DNA of 64,000 nucleotides from Streptomyces stelliscabiei (GTDB lineage: Bacteria > Actinomycetota > Actinomycetes > Streptomycetales > Streptomycetaceae). Made by a program: the position numbers and the translations under genes. This document shows, in pieces, positions 40,150 to 48,381 of the stretch. Under the pieces are notes generated by a model. That model saw nothing but the letters and a program-made list of their open reading frames with translations. It had not been told where the DNA came from and ran no database searches. The stretch covers positions 6,882,001 through 6,946,000 of the forward strand of contig NZ_JADBGF010000001.1 of the NCBI RefSeq assembly GCF_014873495.1, in the 5' to 3' direction. The first letter of the stretch is position 1; every line of letters starts with the position of its first letter.

Positions 40150-41283
40150 CTAGAACTTGTTCCTCGGGGTGATTCCCAGGCTCATGCCCGACAGGCCCCG
40201 CTGGCGGCCGCCCAGCTTGCCCGCGATGGCGCGCAGGGCCGCGCCGGCGGGGGAGTCGGGGTCGGAGAGGACGACCGGGCGGCCGTCGTCGCCGCCCTCG
40301 CGCAGGCGGACGTCGATGGGGATGCTGCCGAGGACCGGGACGGTGGCGCCGGTGGTGCGGGTGAGGCCGTCGGCGACGGTCTGGCCGCCGCCGGTGCCGA
40401 AGACGTCGACCATCTCGTCGCAGTGCGGGCAGGGCAGGCCCGCCATGTTCTCGACGACGCCGACGATCTTCTGGTGGGTCTGCACGGCGATGGACCCGGC
40501 GCGCTCGGCCACCTCGGCCGCCGCCTGCTGGGGCGTGGTGACGACGAGGATCTCGGCGTTCGGGACCAGCTGGGCCACCGAGATGGCGATGTCGCCCGTG
40601 CCCGGCGGGAGGTCCAGGAGCAGCACGTCCAGGTCGCCCCAGTACACGTCCGCGAGGAACTGCTGGAGAGCGCGGTGGAGCATCGGACCGCGCCAGACCA
40701 CCGGGGCGTTGCCCGGGGTGAACATGCCGATCGAGATGACCTTCACGCCGTTCGCGGACGGCGGCATGATCATGTTCTCGACCTGGGTGGGGCGGCCGTC
40801 GGCGCCCAGCATCCGGGGCACGGAGTGGCCGTAGATGTCGGCGTCGACGACACCCACCTTGAGGCCGTCGGCGGCCATGGCCGCCGCCAGGTTCACCGTG
40901 ACCGAGGACTTGCCGACACCGCCCTTGCCGGAGGCGACGGCGTACACGCGTGTGAGGGAGCCCGGCTTGGCGAACGGGACCTCGCGCTCCGCCTGGCCGC
41001 CGCGCAGGGCACCCGCCAGCTCCTTGCGCTGCTCGTCGCTCATGACGTCCAGCTCGACGGTGACGCCGGTGACGCCCTCCACGGCCGCGACCGCGTCCGT
41101 CACCCGCTGGGTGATCGTGTCGCGCATGGGGCAGCCGGAGACCGTCAGGTACACGGCGACCGCGACCGCTCCGTCCGCGCCGATCTCCACCGACTTGACC
41201 ATCCCCAGTTCGGTGATGGGACGGTTGATCTCGGGGTCGTTCACCGTCGACAGTGCCTCGCGCACCGCGTCTTCCGTAACCAT
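40150..41283 (-). CDS. mrp: Mrp/ApbC iron-sulfur carrier ATPase
   Basis: 377 residues. The N-terminal MIP18/DUF59 domain (ALSTVNDPEINRPITELGMV, SGCPMRDTITQRV) precedes a ParA/MinD-like ATPase: deviant Walker A ASGKGGVGKSS, VVDADIYGHSVPRMLG, and LLLDLPPGTGD. The C-x2-C motif GLPCPHCDE holds the bridging Fe-S cluster. The ATG at 41283 follows TACCAT by 7 nt. It belongs to the mrp, DUF1003, MgtE-N/CBS minus-strand cluster, in the same order as Rv1229c-Rv1233c. Confidence 0.92.
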   Translation of the reverse strand: MVTEDAVREALSTVNDPEINRPITELGMVKSVEIGADGAVAVAVYLTVSGCPMRDTITQRVTDAVAAVEGVTGVTVELDVMSDEQRKELAGALRGGQAEREVPFAKPGSLTRVYAVASGKGGVGKSSVTVNLAAAMAADGLKVGVVDADIYGHSVPRMLGADGRPTQVENMIMPPSANGVKVISIGMFTPGNAPVVWRGPMLHRALQQFLADVYWGDLDVLLLDLPPGTGDIAISVAQLVPNAEILVVTTPQQAAAEVAERAGSIAVQTHQKIVGVVENMAGLPCPHCDEMVDVFGTGGGQTVADGLTRTTGATVPVLGSIPIDVRLREGGDDGRPVVLSDPDSPAGAALRAIAGKLGGRQRGLSGMSLGITPRNKF

Positions 41284-41290
41284 AGGGACG

Positions 41291-41296
41291 ATGGTA
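41291..41296 (-). promoter_or_regulatory. -10 element of mrp, leaderless
   Basis: TACCAT, 7 nt before the ATG. Confidence 0.45.
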
Positions 41297-41326
41297 CGGC
41301 GACCCGCGTGGCCCCTGGGAGCCCCG

Positions 41327-42022
41327 TCAGCGGTCGCCCTTGTCACGTCCGCGCGGGTGTTCCGGCGGGAATACCTTCCGGGTTCCGCGCGGACCCTCCC
41401 CGTCGTGCTCCTGCAGCTCCCTGACCAGGTCGTGCAGCTCGGAACGCAGCCAGTCACGGGTGGCGACCTCGCCGAGGCCGATGCGCAGCGCGGCGATCTC
41501 CCTGGTCAGGTACTCGGTGTCGGCGATCGAGCGCTCGTTCTGCTTGCGGTCCTGCTCCAGGTTGACCCGGTCGCGGTCGTCCTGGCGGTTCTGCGCGAGC
41601 AGGATCAGCGGGGCGGCGTAGGAGGCCTGCAGGGAGAGCATCAGGGTCAGGAAGATGAAGGGGTAGTTGTCGAAGCGCAGGTCACGCGGGGCGGAGACGT
41701 TCCACACCACCCACAGGATGATGGCGACCGTCATCCACACCAGGAACGTGCCCGTGCCCAGGAACCGCGCGATCCGCTCCGACAGCCGTCCGAACGCCTC
41801 CGGGTCCCACTCGGGCAGGAACCTGGCCCGGCGCGGCAGCGGCTGGTCGAGACGGGTCCGGGGGCGGGCGGTGGCCCCGGAGAGCGCGCGCTCCCGCTGA
41901 GGCCCTCCGGAGGAGGCCGTGCGCTCCCGGGCGCCCCCGCCGGAGTGCGCCCGCTCACGCCCCGTGTGCCGGCTCTCACGGGCTCCCGGCCGCCCTTCGC
42001 GCCCGTCCCGGTCAGGAGCCAT
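41327..42022 (-). CDS. DUF1003 membrane protein
   Basis: 231 residues. A long Arg/Gly/Ser-rich N-tail precedes FLGTGTFLVWMTVAIILWVV and FIFLTLMLSLQASYAAPLIL, the two membrane helices of DUF1003, then LAQNRQDDRDRVNLEQDRKQ, the signature amphipathic segment, and a coiled coil. Its 3' neighbour is mrp. The ATG overlaps the end of the MgtE-N/CBS gene by 11 nt. Function unknown. Confidence 0.88.
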   Translation of the reverse strand: MAPDRDGREGRPGARESRHTGRERAHSGGGARERTASSGGPQRERALSGATARPRTRLDQPLPRRARFLPEWDPEAFGRLSERIARFLGTGTFLVWMTVAIILWVVWNVSAPRDLRFDNYPFIFLTLMLSLQASYAAPLILLAQNRQDDRDRVNLEQDRKQNERSIADTEYLTREIAALRIGLGEVATRDWLRSELHDLVRELQEHDGEGPRGTRKVFPPEHPRGRDKGDR

Positions 42023-43316
42023 CGGACGCTCCCTCCCCCCGGGCGGTGACGGAGTCGTCCTCGTGCAGATGGAACTCCGTCTCCCGCCAGTCCTCGGGCA
42101 GCATGTGGTCCAGCACGTCGTCCACGGTCACCGCGCCCAGCAGCGAGCCGCTCTCGTCCACCACGGGCGCCGCGACCATGTCGTACGTCGCGAAGAACCC
42201 GGCGACGGCGCGCAGCGCGGCCTCCGGGTCCAGCGGCTGGAGATCGTCGTCGAGGATCGAACCGACGAGGGTGTACGGCGGGTCCCGCAGCAGGCGCTGG
42301 AAGTGGACCGTGCCCAGGTACTTGCCGGTCGGGGTCTCGTCGGGCGGCCGGCACACGTAGACCTGGGCGGCCAGCGCGGGGGACAGGTCGGCGTTGCGGA
42401 CCCGCGCGAGCGCGTCGGCGACGGTCGCGTCCGGGCGCAGCACGATCGGCTCGGTGGTCATCAGACCGCCGGCCGTCTTCTCCTCGTACGCCATGAGCCG
42501 CCGTACGTCCGCGGCGTCGGCCGGCTGCATCAGGGTCAGCAGCCGCTCCTGCTCCTCCTCCGGGAGTTCGGCGAGGAGGTCGGCGGCGTCGTCGGGGTCC
42601 ATGGCCTCCAGGACGTCGGCGGCCCGCTCCTCCTTGAGCTTGCCGAGGATCTCGATCTGGTCGTCCTCGGGCAGCTCCTCCAGGACGTCGGCGAGCCGGT
42701 CGTCGTCGAGGGCGGCGGCGACCTCGGCCCGGCGCTTGGGGGAGAGGTGGTGCAGCACGTTCGCGAGGTCGGCCGGGCGGAGCTGCTCGAAGGTCGCGAG
42801 GAGGCTCTCGGCGCCCTGCCCGTGCTCCTCCAGCGAGAACCCGGTGACCGCCGACCACTCCACCGTCAGCGTCTCCCCCTTGTGGCGCCGGAACGCGCCG
42901 CCCTTGCCCTTGCGGACGAACACCCGGTCGATCTCCCAGTCCCGGCGGGCCGGCAGTTGCTGGACGGAGACGTCGAGGACCGTCACCTCCTCGCCCGTGT
43001 CCACGAGTTGTACCCGGCGGTCCAGCAGTTCGCCGACGACGAGACGCTCGGTGGGGCGCTGCTCGAACCGGCGCACGTTCAGCACACCGGTGGTGATGAC
43101 CTGGCCCGACTCGATGCCGGTGACCCGGGTCATGGGCAGGAAGATCCGGCGGCGGGTGGACAGTTCGACGACCAGACCGAGCAGCCTCGGCGGCTTCCGG
43201 CCCACCCGCAGGATGGCGACGAGGTCGCGGACGCGGCCCACCTGATCGCCGCTCGGATCGAAGACGGCGACGCCGGAGAGGTGGGAGACGAAGATCCGGG
43301 GCGCCACCGCCGCCAT
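42012..43316 (-). CDS. Soluble PRC/MgtE-N/CBS protein (Rv1232c-like)
   Basis: 434 residues. An N-terminal PRC-barrel-like region (FVSHLSGVAVFDPSGDQVGR), a second similar region near 100-150, then an MgtE-type N-domain of helical repeats (RPADLANVLHHLSPKRRAEV, DDDRLADVLEELPEDDQIEI) and a CBS pair (GGLMTTEPIVLRPDATVADA; DMVAAPVVDESGSLLGAVTV-DDVLDHMLPEDW). No MgtE membrane channel follows, so it is a cytoplasmic Mg2+- or nucleotide-sensing module. It shares an operon with a DUF1003 membrane protein, with overlap, so the two may act together. Confidence 0.88.
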   Translation of the reverse strand: MAAVAPRIFVSHLSGVAVFDPSGDQVGRVRDLVAILRVGRKPPRLLGLVVELSTRRRIFLPMTRVTGIESGQVITTGVLNVRRFEQRPTERLVVGELLDRRVQLVDTGEEVTVLDVSVQQLPARRDWEIDRVFVRKGKGGAFRRHKGETLTVEWSAVTGFSLEEHGQGAESLLATFEQLRPADLANVLHHLSPKRRAEVAAALDDDRLADVLEELPEDDQIEILGKLKEERAADVLEAMDPDDAADLLAELPEEEQERLLTLMQPADAADVRRLMAYEEKTAGGLMTTEPIVLRPDATVADALARVRNADLSPALAAQVYVCRPPDETPTGKYLGTVHFQRLLRDPPYTLVGSILDDDLQPLDPEAALRAVAGFFATYDMVAAPVVDESGSLLGAVTVDDVLDHMLPEDWRETEFHLHEDDSVTARGEGASDGS

Positions 43317-43492
43317 GAGCCGCCCCTTTCCTTCGCGTCGAGAGGGGAATGTCCGCCGAGGAGGGCTTCAGGCTAGCCCGTCCCGATCGGATATGCCCTG
43401 GTGAGCGGTGCGGACGGACTGGCTCCCAGGTGCGCCGGGAGCCCCGGTACTCTGCGGTACGCCTGGACTCCCCACGAAGAGGTGCATCGCCT

Positions 43493-44251
43493 GTGACTGT
43501 GATTCCCCGTACCCGAAGGGCCGCACTGGTGAGCGCCGTCTGCACCCTCGTGGCCTGCGGGCTGGGGCTCACCGGATGCGGCGAGGATCCCGACGAGGGC
43601 ACCAACGGGGTCGGCAAGCTGGAGCCGGCGAAGATCCAGAGCACGACCCTGGCGGCGGCCACCGCGGCGGACACGGTCCGGCTGTCGGGAGCGGTGGTGA
43701 CCAGCGGCAAGACGTACCGGCTGGACATGCGCCTGAAGGAGGACGGCGGCACGGGCTCGGTGACGTCCGAGGGGTCCACCTTCCGGCTGCTGAAGGTCGG
43801 CGAGCACCTCTTCCTCAAGGCCGACAAGGACTTCTGGAAGCACCAGGACTCCGGGAAGAACGGCGGCGACCACGACGGCTCGGAGGCGGGCGCGGCGGAC
43901 AAGCTGGACGGCATGTACGTGAAGGTGCCGACCGGGGACCCCGCCTACAAGCGCCTCAGCGGCTTCACCGACAAGGACGTCCTGCTCAACAGCCTGCTCA
44001 CCCTGCACGGCTCGCTGTCCAAGGACGGCCACCACGAACAGTCCGGCACCCGCACGATCCGCATCACCGGCGACAAGGGGTCCGGCGGCACCCTCGACGT
44101 CTCCCTGAAGGGCACCCCCTACCCCCTGCGCCTCGTCCGCGCCGGTGACGCCGGCACCATCCTCCTCACCGACTGGGGCAAGGACTTCGCCCTGGAGGAG
44201 CCGGACGAGAAGTCGGTGGTGGACTACGGGCGGCAACTGCCGACGTCGTAG
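43493..44251 (+). CDS. Lipoprotein, LppX/LprG-like
   Basis: 252 residues. A basic start (VIPRTRRAALV), hydrophobic core and lipobox LTGC near residue 26. The mature part has SGAVVTSGKTYRLDMRLKED, GSTFRLLKVGEHLFLKADKD and LRLVRAGDAGTILLTDWGKD, a beta-rich lipid-carrier-like pattern found in LppX/LprG proteins. GTG with GAAGAGG upstream. Divergent from the MgtE-N/CBS gene. It is exported and membrane-anchored; role unknown. Confidence 0.78.
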   Translation: MTVIPRTRRAALVSAVCTLVACGLGLTGCGEDPDEGTNGVGKLEPAKIQSTTLAAATAADTVRLSGAVVTSGKTYRLDMRLKEDGGTGSVTSEGSTFRLLKVGEHLFLKADKDFWKHQDSGKNGGDHDGSEAGAADKLDGMYVKVPTGDPAYKRLSGFTDKDVLLNSLLTLHGSLSKDGHHEQSGTRTIRITGDKGSGGTLDVSLKGTPYPLRLVRAGDAGTILLTDWGKDFALEEPDEKSVVDYGRQLPTS

Positions 44252-44263
44252 GGCCGCCCGAAG

Positions 44264-44318
44264 CCGCAGGCGTGCCCGGAGCCGCAGGCGTGCCCGGATC
44301 GGCAGGTCAGCCCCGGTG
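44264..44318 (+). repeat. Tandem 18-bp repeats downstream of lipoprotein gene
   Basis: Two exact AGCCGCAGGCGTGCCCGG units are followed by a diverged third and fourth (ATCGGCAGGTCAGCCCCGG, TGCGCAGGTCGG). Confidence 0.75.
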
Positions 44319-44390
44319 CGCAGGTCGGCCGGCCCGGCCCCGTCGGTCGGCCCGGCCCTCGCGGGTCAGCCCGAAGCTCCGCCCGTCACC

Positions 44391-44999
44391 TCAGCTCCGC
44401 CTGCGGCGGCCGAAGAGCAGGCGGGGGACCGCCGCCGGAACGGGCCGGCGCGTCGTCGCGGGGGTCGGAACCGGAGCCTGCGCCAGGTCGCCGTCGGGCA
44501 CCGGCAGGGTCGATCCGGTCGGCTCCAGGCGGAGCACCCGGCACTCACGGGCCCAGCGGCCCGGCATCGCCTCGCCGTCGGGGGCGTTGAGGCGCTTGCC
44601 CTTCAGCTCGGCCACGGCGGCCTCCCACTCGGCGGACCCGGGGGCCAACTCGACCACCCGCGCGGCCCAGGCGACCAGCCGCCCGCCCTTGTCCTTGCTG
44701 CGGACGGTCACCACGGCCGGGCCCCCGTCGACCAGATCCGGCAACGGCTGCTCACCGGGCCCGTCACCGACCAGGCACGCCGCACCCTCGTGCCAGACGT
44801 GCCACAGCGCGCGCGACGGCCCCTCCCGGCCCTGGAGCGCCCCGCCACCGCGCACCCAGACGAGCCCGGACTTCTTGGTGGCCTCCTCGACGAGGGCCCG
44901 ATCGAGCAGCGCGTCGCCGGTCGACGCGTCGTCCGTCGACGAACCACCCGTCGGCGCATCGGCGGTCGGCGCATCGGAGGCCTGGGAGTCGGAAGTCAT
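44391..44999 (-). CDS. Conserved hypothetical protein, possible PNPOx-like fold
   Basis: 202 residues. Acidic Ser/Asp N-tail (SDDASTGDALLDRALVE), then SGLVWVRGGG and ALWHVWHEGAACLVGDGPGE, then VTVRSKDKGGRLVAWAARVV. The mixed beta pattern resembles the FMN-binding split barrel family, but the FMN motifs are not clear. A basic tail (RRPVPAAVPRLLFGRRRRS) ends it. TAGGCT lies 6 nt before the ATG, consistent with a leaderless mRNA. It follows corA by 63 nt on the same strand. Confidence 0.72.
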   Translation of the reverse strand: MTSDSQASDAPTADAPTGGSSTDDASTGDALLDRALVEEATKKSGLVWVRGGGALQGREGPSRALWHVWHEGAACLVGDGPGEQPLPDLVDGGPAVVTVRSKDKGGRLVAWAARVVELAPGSAEWEAAVAELKGKRLNAPDGEAMPGRWARECRVLRLEPTGSTLPVPDGDLAQAPVPTPATTRRPVPAAVPRLLFGRRRRS

Positions 45000-45005
45000 G
45001 GGGGC

Positions 45006-45011
45006 AGCCTA
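45006..45011 (-). promoter_or_regulatory. -10 element, leaderless gene 44391-44999
   Basis: TAGGCT, 6 nt before the ATG. Confidence 0.55.
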
Positions 45012-45062
45012 ACCGCGCGCTCCCCGAAGATCCCCGGCCCCGCCGCCCCGCCCCGCCCCGGC

Positions 45063-46187
45063 CTACAGCCACCCGTTGCGCTTCAGCGTGCGGTGGATGC
45101 CGAGGCAGAGCGCGACCGTGACGCCGAGGACCACCGGATAGCCGAACTTCCAGTGCGTCTCCGGCATGTAGTCGAAGTTCATGCCGTAGACGCCGCAGAC
45201 CATCGTCGGGACGGCGATGATGGCCGCCCACGACGTGATCTTGCGCATGTCCTCGTTCTGCGCGACGGAGGCCTGCGCCAGGTTCGCCTGGAGGATCGAG
45301 TTGAGCAGCTCGTCGAAGCCGACGACCTGCTCCTGGACGCGGGCGAGGTGGTCGGCCACGTCGCGGAAGTACTTCTGGATGTCCGGGTCGATCAGCCGCA
45401 TCGGCCGCTCGCTCAGCAGCTGCATGGGCCGCACCAGCGGCAGCACCGCGCGCTTGAACTCCATGACCTCGCGCTTGAGTTGGTAGATCCGGCCGGCGTC
45501 GGTGCCCCGGGGCGTGCCCTTGCGCCCGGGGGAGAACACCTCCGTCTCCACCTCGTCGATGTCGTCCTGCACGGCGTCCGCGACCGCCACGTACCCGTCG
45601 ACGACGTGGTCGGCGATGGCGTGCAGCACGGCCGAGGGGCCCTTGCCGAGCAACTCCGGGTCGTCCTGCAGCCGGTGACGCAGCGCCCGCAACGAGCCCT
45701 GCCCGCCGTGCCGGACGGTGATGAAGAAGTCCCGCCCGGTGAAGCACATGACCTCGCCGGACTCCACGACCTCGCTGGTGGCGGTGAGTTCGTCGTGCTC
45801 CACGTAGTGGATCGTCTTGAAGACGGTGAAGAGGGTGTCGTCGTAGCGCTCCAGCTTGGGCCGCTGGTGCGCGTGCACCGCGTCCTCCACGGCCAGCGGG
45901 TGCAGCCCGAACTCGGCGGCGATACCGGCGAATTCGGCCTCCGAGGGCTCGTGCAGACCGATCCAGACGAATCCGCCGTCGCGGCGCGCCTGACGGATCG
46001 CCTCGTGCGGCGTCAGGTCGCGCTCGAACGTGACACGCGCGCCGTCGCGGTACACGCCGCAGTCGACCACGGCCGTAGGCGCCTCCGCCGGACGCGTGGC
46101 GTCGTACACGCCACCGTCCTTGCGCAGAGACAGCCGGGAGGGACGGGACGGGCGGACCGCGGCACGCAGGTTGTGGATCATCGACAT
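45063..46187 (-). CDS. corA: CorA-type Mg2+/Co2+ transporter
   Basis: 374 residues. The N-terminal cytoplasmic domain has FVWIGLHEPSEAEFAGIAAE; the long stalk helix includes LLNSILQANLAQASVAQNED. The C-terminal helices read ITSWAAIIAVPTMVCGVYGM with the YGMN selectivity motif and then NFDYMPETHWKFGYPVVLGV. ATG with AAGGAG 7 nt upstream; an in-frame start at 46292 would add an atypical leader. Position matches Rv1239c. Confidence 0.93.
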   Translation of the reverse strand: MSMIHNLRAAVRPSRPSRLSLRKDGGVYDATRPAEAPTAVVDCGVYRDGARVTFERDLTPHEAIRQARRDGGFVWIGLHEPSEAEFAGIAAEFGLHPLAVEDAVHAHQRPKLERYDDTLFTVFKTIHYVEHDELTATSEVVESGEVMCFTGRDFFITVRHGGQGSLRALRHRLQDDPELLGKGPSAVLHAIADHVVDGYVAVADAVQDDIDEVETEVFSPGRKGTPRGTDAGRIYQLKREVMEFKRAVLPLVRPMQLLSERPMRLIDPDIQKYFRDVADHLARVQEQVVGFDELLNSILQANLAQASVAQNEDMRKITSWAAIIAVPTMVCGVYGMNFDYMPETHWKFGYPVVLGVTVALCLGIHRTLKRNGWL

Positions 46188-46588
46188 GAGCAGGCTCCTT
46201 CGCAACGAAAGGCCGCCGACGACGGTTGGAACTACCCGGAATGGGGACGTTTTGACTTCGAATGTTTGGCACGTCCACAAAGCGGGGAGCACCGCACCGT
46301 CGCGGTGACAGCTTCGCTTGACTCGGACCGGGCGACGCCCGACTGGTGAGAGCCGGAGACGTCCGATCGGCGATGTAGATCAAGACGGGAAAGAAGTGCT
46401 CTTCCGATGCGCGACGACCGGCGAGCGGCACGACGCGGGACGAGGGTGGTAGCCGGCGGAGCGAGAAATACGGCTACGGCAGGAGCTACGGAACTCGGCG
46501 AGCGGAAGAGCGGGTGGTACTGCCAGGTCGACTTCGGTCCATCGCAGCCCCACCTCCTCCGGCCGGTCCCCCGTGAGGGACGTTCCAT

Positions 46589-46615
46589 ACCCCGTTCGGG
46601 GTTCCCCGTAGGGGA
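46589..46615. repeat. Two back-to-back CCCC/GGGG hairpins
   Basis: ACCCC-GTTC-GGGGT at 46589-46602 and TCCCC-GTA-GGGGA at 46603-46615. On the plus strand AGTCAGTCTTTT follows. Confidence 0.55.
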
Positions 46616-46763
46616 GTCAGTCTTTTCGGTCCGGGACGCGAAGGCGTGAGAAGCCTTGTGCGCGAGGCCGCTGCGTGCTGCCCGCATGCTGTCCCGACCG
46701 GCGGCCCAGACTAACAGTCGGCCGTGGTGTCAAGGTGCCCGTTTGCCGGTTCCTGACGAGTTC

Positions 46764-46769
46764 TATGCT
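46764..46769 (+). promoter_or_regulatory. -10 element of SUFU-like gene, leaderless
   Basis: TATGCT, 6 nt before the ATG at 46776; TTTGCC lies 16 nt further upstream. Confidence 0.55.
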
Positions 46770-46775
46770 CGGATC

Positions 46776-47360
46776 ATGGCTGATGTTCTTCCGTTGGTGG
46801 AGGCCCGTCTGCGCACCGCGCTGGGCGAACCCGACGCGCGCGCCGCGGTGACCTTCCTCGGCACGGACCGTATCGAGGTGCTCCGTTTCGTCGACGGAGA
46901 CGTCGTCCGGTACACCACGCTCGGCATGTCGGCCCAGCCGATGGCCGACCCCACCGCGGTCCTCGCCGACCCCGTGAAGGGCCCCCGCGCGGAACTCGTC
47001 CTGTCCGTGCGGCACGGCATCGCCGACACCGACAAGGTGCTCCGCCCGCTCGCCGTGCTCGCCGCGTCACCCCAGGTCGAGGGGGTGATCGTGGCCCCCG
47101 GTGCCTCTCTCGACGTGGGCGGCCCGCTCTGGCCGGGAGCCCCCTTCACCTCCGTCCTCGTCGCCGAGTCGGGCGGCCTGGTCGAGGACCTCGAACTCGA
47201 CGCGCCCGCCGACCCCGTACGGTTCCTGCCCCTGCTGCCGATGACCGCCAACGAGGCGGCCTGGAAGCGCGTGCACGGCGCCCAGGCCCTCCAGGAGCGC
47301 TGGCTCACCCGGGGGACCGACCTGCGCGACCCGTCCCGCAGGTCGGTCTCCCTGGACTGA
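46776..47360 (+). CDS. Suppressor-of-fused (SUFU) domain protein
   Basis: 194 residues. MADVLPLVEARLRTALGEPD, EVLRFVDGDVVRYTTLGMSA, ELVLSVRHGIADTDKVLRPL and LPLLPMTANEAAWKRVHGAQ align with bacterial SUFU-like proteins, which are often immunity or accessory proteins. No toxin is adjacent. Codon use is native and it is leaderless, so it looks like a resident core gene. A C-terminal DLRDPSRRSVSLD tail ends it. Role unknown. Confidence 0.82.
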   Translation: MADVLPLVEARLRTALGEPDARAAVTFLGTDRIEVLRFVDGDVVRYTTLGMSAQPMADPTAVLADPVKGPRAELVLSVRHGIADTDKVLRPLAVLAASPQVEGVIVAPGASLDVGGPLWPGAPFTSVLVAESGGLVEDLELDAPADPVRFLPLLPMTANEAAWKRVHGAQALQERWLTRGTDLRDPSRRSVSLD

Positions 47361-47480
47361 CCGGACGGCCCCGCGCGACTTCCCCGTGTGACGGACGGCA
47401 CGCCATACGTGACCGGAGGCGGCCCGAGAGGTGGCCGAAAACCGCCGCTTCCCTTGGCCGTGTGGGTAGTTGATTCCGTT

Positions 47481-47501
47481 GGCCGGTCCGACGGACCGGC
47501 C
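47481..47501. promoter_or_regulatory. Perfect 21-bp palindrome
   Basis: GGCCGGTCCG (47481-47490), central A, CGGACCGGCC (47492-47501). A second imperfect hairpin of GTGCGCG/CGCGCAC type follows at 47517-47550. It can be a terminator of the SUFU-like gene or an operator for the DUF6758 gene. Confidence 0.6.
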
Positions 47502-47602
47502 GGCGCCCGAAGGCCGGTGCGCGTGCGCGGAATGTGACGCGCACACGCCGGTCGGGTGATCGTCCTTGACGCGAGGAAGCACGGGGAGGACCGTTGGGCC
47601 CT

Positions 47603-48244
47603 ATGAGGGGCGAACCCAGTTGCCCGAAGTGTGGTGGCCGGGTCAGGGCTCCCGGCCTCTTTGCCGACTCCTGGCAGTGCGCCGCGCACGGGACGGTGCA
47701 CCCGCTGCAGCCCGTGATCCCGCCCAGCGTCGAGGCACTCGGCGTCGTGGTGCACCGTGCCAAGGTGCCCGTCTGGATGCCGTGGCCGCTGCCCGTGGGC
47801 TGGCTGTTCACGGGCGCCGCGTTCGCCGGTGACGACCGCAGCGGCGGACGCGCCACCGCCGTGGCCTGTTCGGGTCCCGGGCCGCTCGGCGGCGTCGGCG
47901 AACTCGTCCTCATCGCGGAGGAACTCGGCGTGGGTCTCGGTGCGCGGTACGCGGGTATCGACGGTCCCGACCCGGGGCCCTACCTGAGCGTCGAGAAACC
48001 ACCCCAGGCCAAGGTGCTCGCCGCCGGCCGGCCCACGCCGCTGTGGCATGTCACCGGTACGCCGGACGACCGCGCCGTCTTCGCGGGGGAGGCGCTCGGC
48101 CTGTGGCTCTGGGCCGTCGTGTGGCCCGAGCAGACCGGGCTCCTGATGTACGACGAACTGGTCCTGACGGATCTGCGGGACGCGGGCGCGGAGGTGGAAC
48201 TGCTGCCGTGCGGGGCGCTCTCTCCGCGCATCCTGGAACCGTAG
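47603..48244 (+). CDS. DUF6758-like zinc-ribbon protein
   Basis: 213 residues. CPKCGGRVRAPGLFADSWQC and AAHG near the start make a C-x2-C ... C-x2-H knuckle. The body is soluble with GVGELVLIAEELGVGLGARY and LWLWAVVWPEQTGLLMYDEL. This matches the DUF6758 family of streptomycetes, which has no known function. ATG at 47603 follows GGGGAGGA by 12 nt; a TTG at 47594 is a possible alternative with 4-nt spacing. It stands alone; a tandem-repeat region follows. Confidence 0.8.
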   Translation: MRGEPSCPKCGGRVRAPGLFADSWQCAAHGTVHPLQPVIPPSVEALGVVVHRAKVPVWMPWPLPVGWLFTGAAFAGDDRSGGRATAVACSGPGPLGGVGELVLIAEELGVGLGARYAGIDGPDPGPYLSVEKPPQAKVLAAGRPTPLWHVTGTPDDRAVFAGEALGLWLWAVVWPEQTGLLMYDELVLTDLRDAGAEVELLPCGALSPRILEP

Positions 48245-48381
48245 GGCGCCTGCGGGCGAAGGGCGTGCGGACTCCGTAGGGCGTCTGTGGGTGAAGGGCG
48301 TGCGGACCTGCGCAGGACGTCCGCGGGCGAAGGGTGTGCGACCTCTGTAGGACGTCTGTGGGTGGGCGGGCGGACCTGCGC
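48242..48381 (+). repeat. Four tandem 34-36 bp repeats
   Basis: Units at 48242-48276, 48277-48312, 48313-48347 and 48348-48381. The shared pattern is AGGRCGYCYGYGGGYG-AAGGGYGTGCGGAC. They lie directly after the DUF6758 stop codon. They are direct repeats without unique spacers. Confidence 0.85.

Larger units (their letters stand above)
46188..46775. promoter_or_regulatory. Long divergent intergenic region between corA and SUFU-like gene
   Basis: 588 bp with no supported gene on either strand; the three overlapping open frames have no ribosome binding site and poor composition. Tandem hairpins lie at 46589-46615. A long corA leader is possible. I looked for a Mg2+ riboswitch consensus and did not find one. 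Confidence 0.5.

Noticed and set aside
46188..46775. Mg2+ riboswitch (M-box) upstream of corA
   Set aside because: I searched by eye for the conserved GGUGAGGCUCC core on the minus strand and did not find it.
48242..48381. CRISPR array
   Set aside because: Units are contiguous, near-identical throughout and have no unique spacers; no cas gene is in the window.
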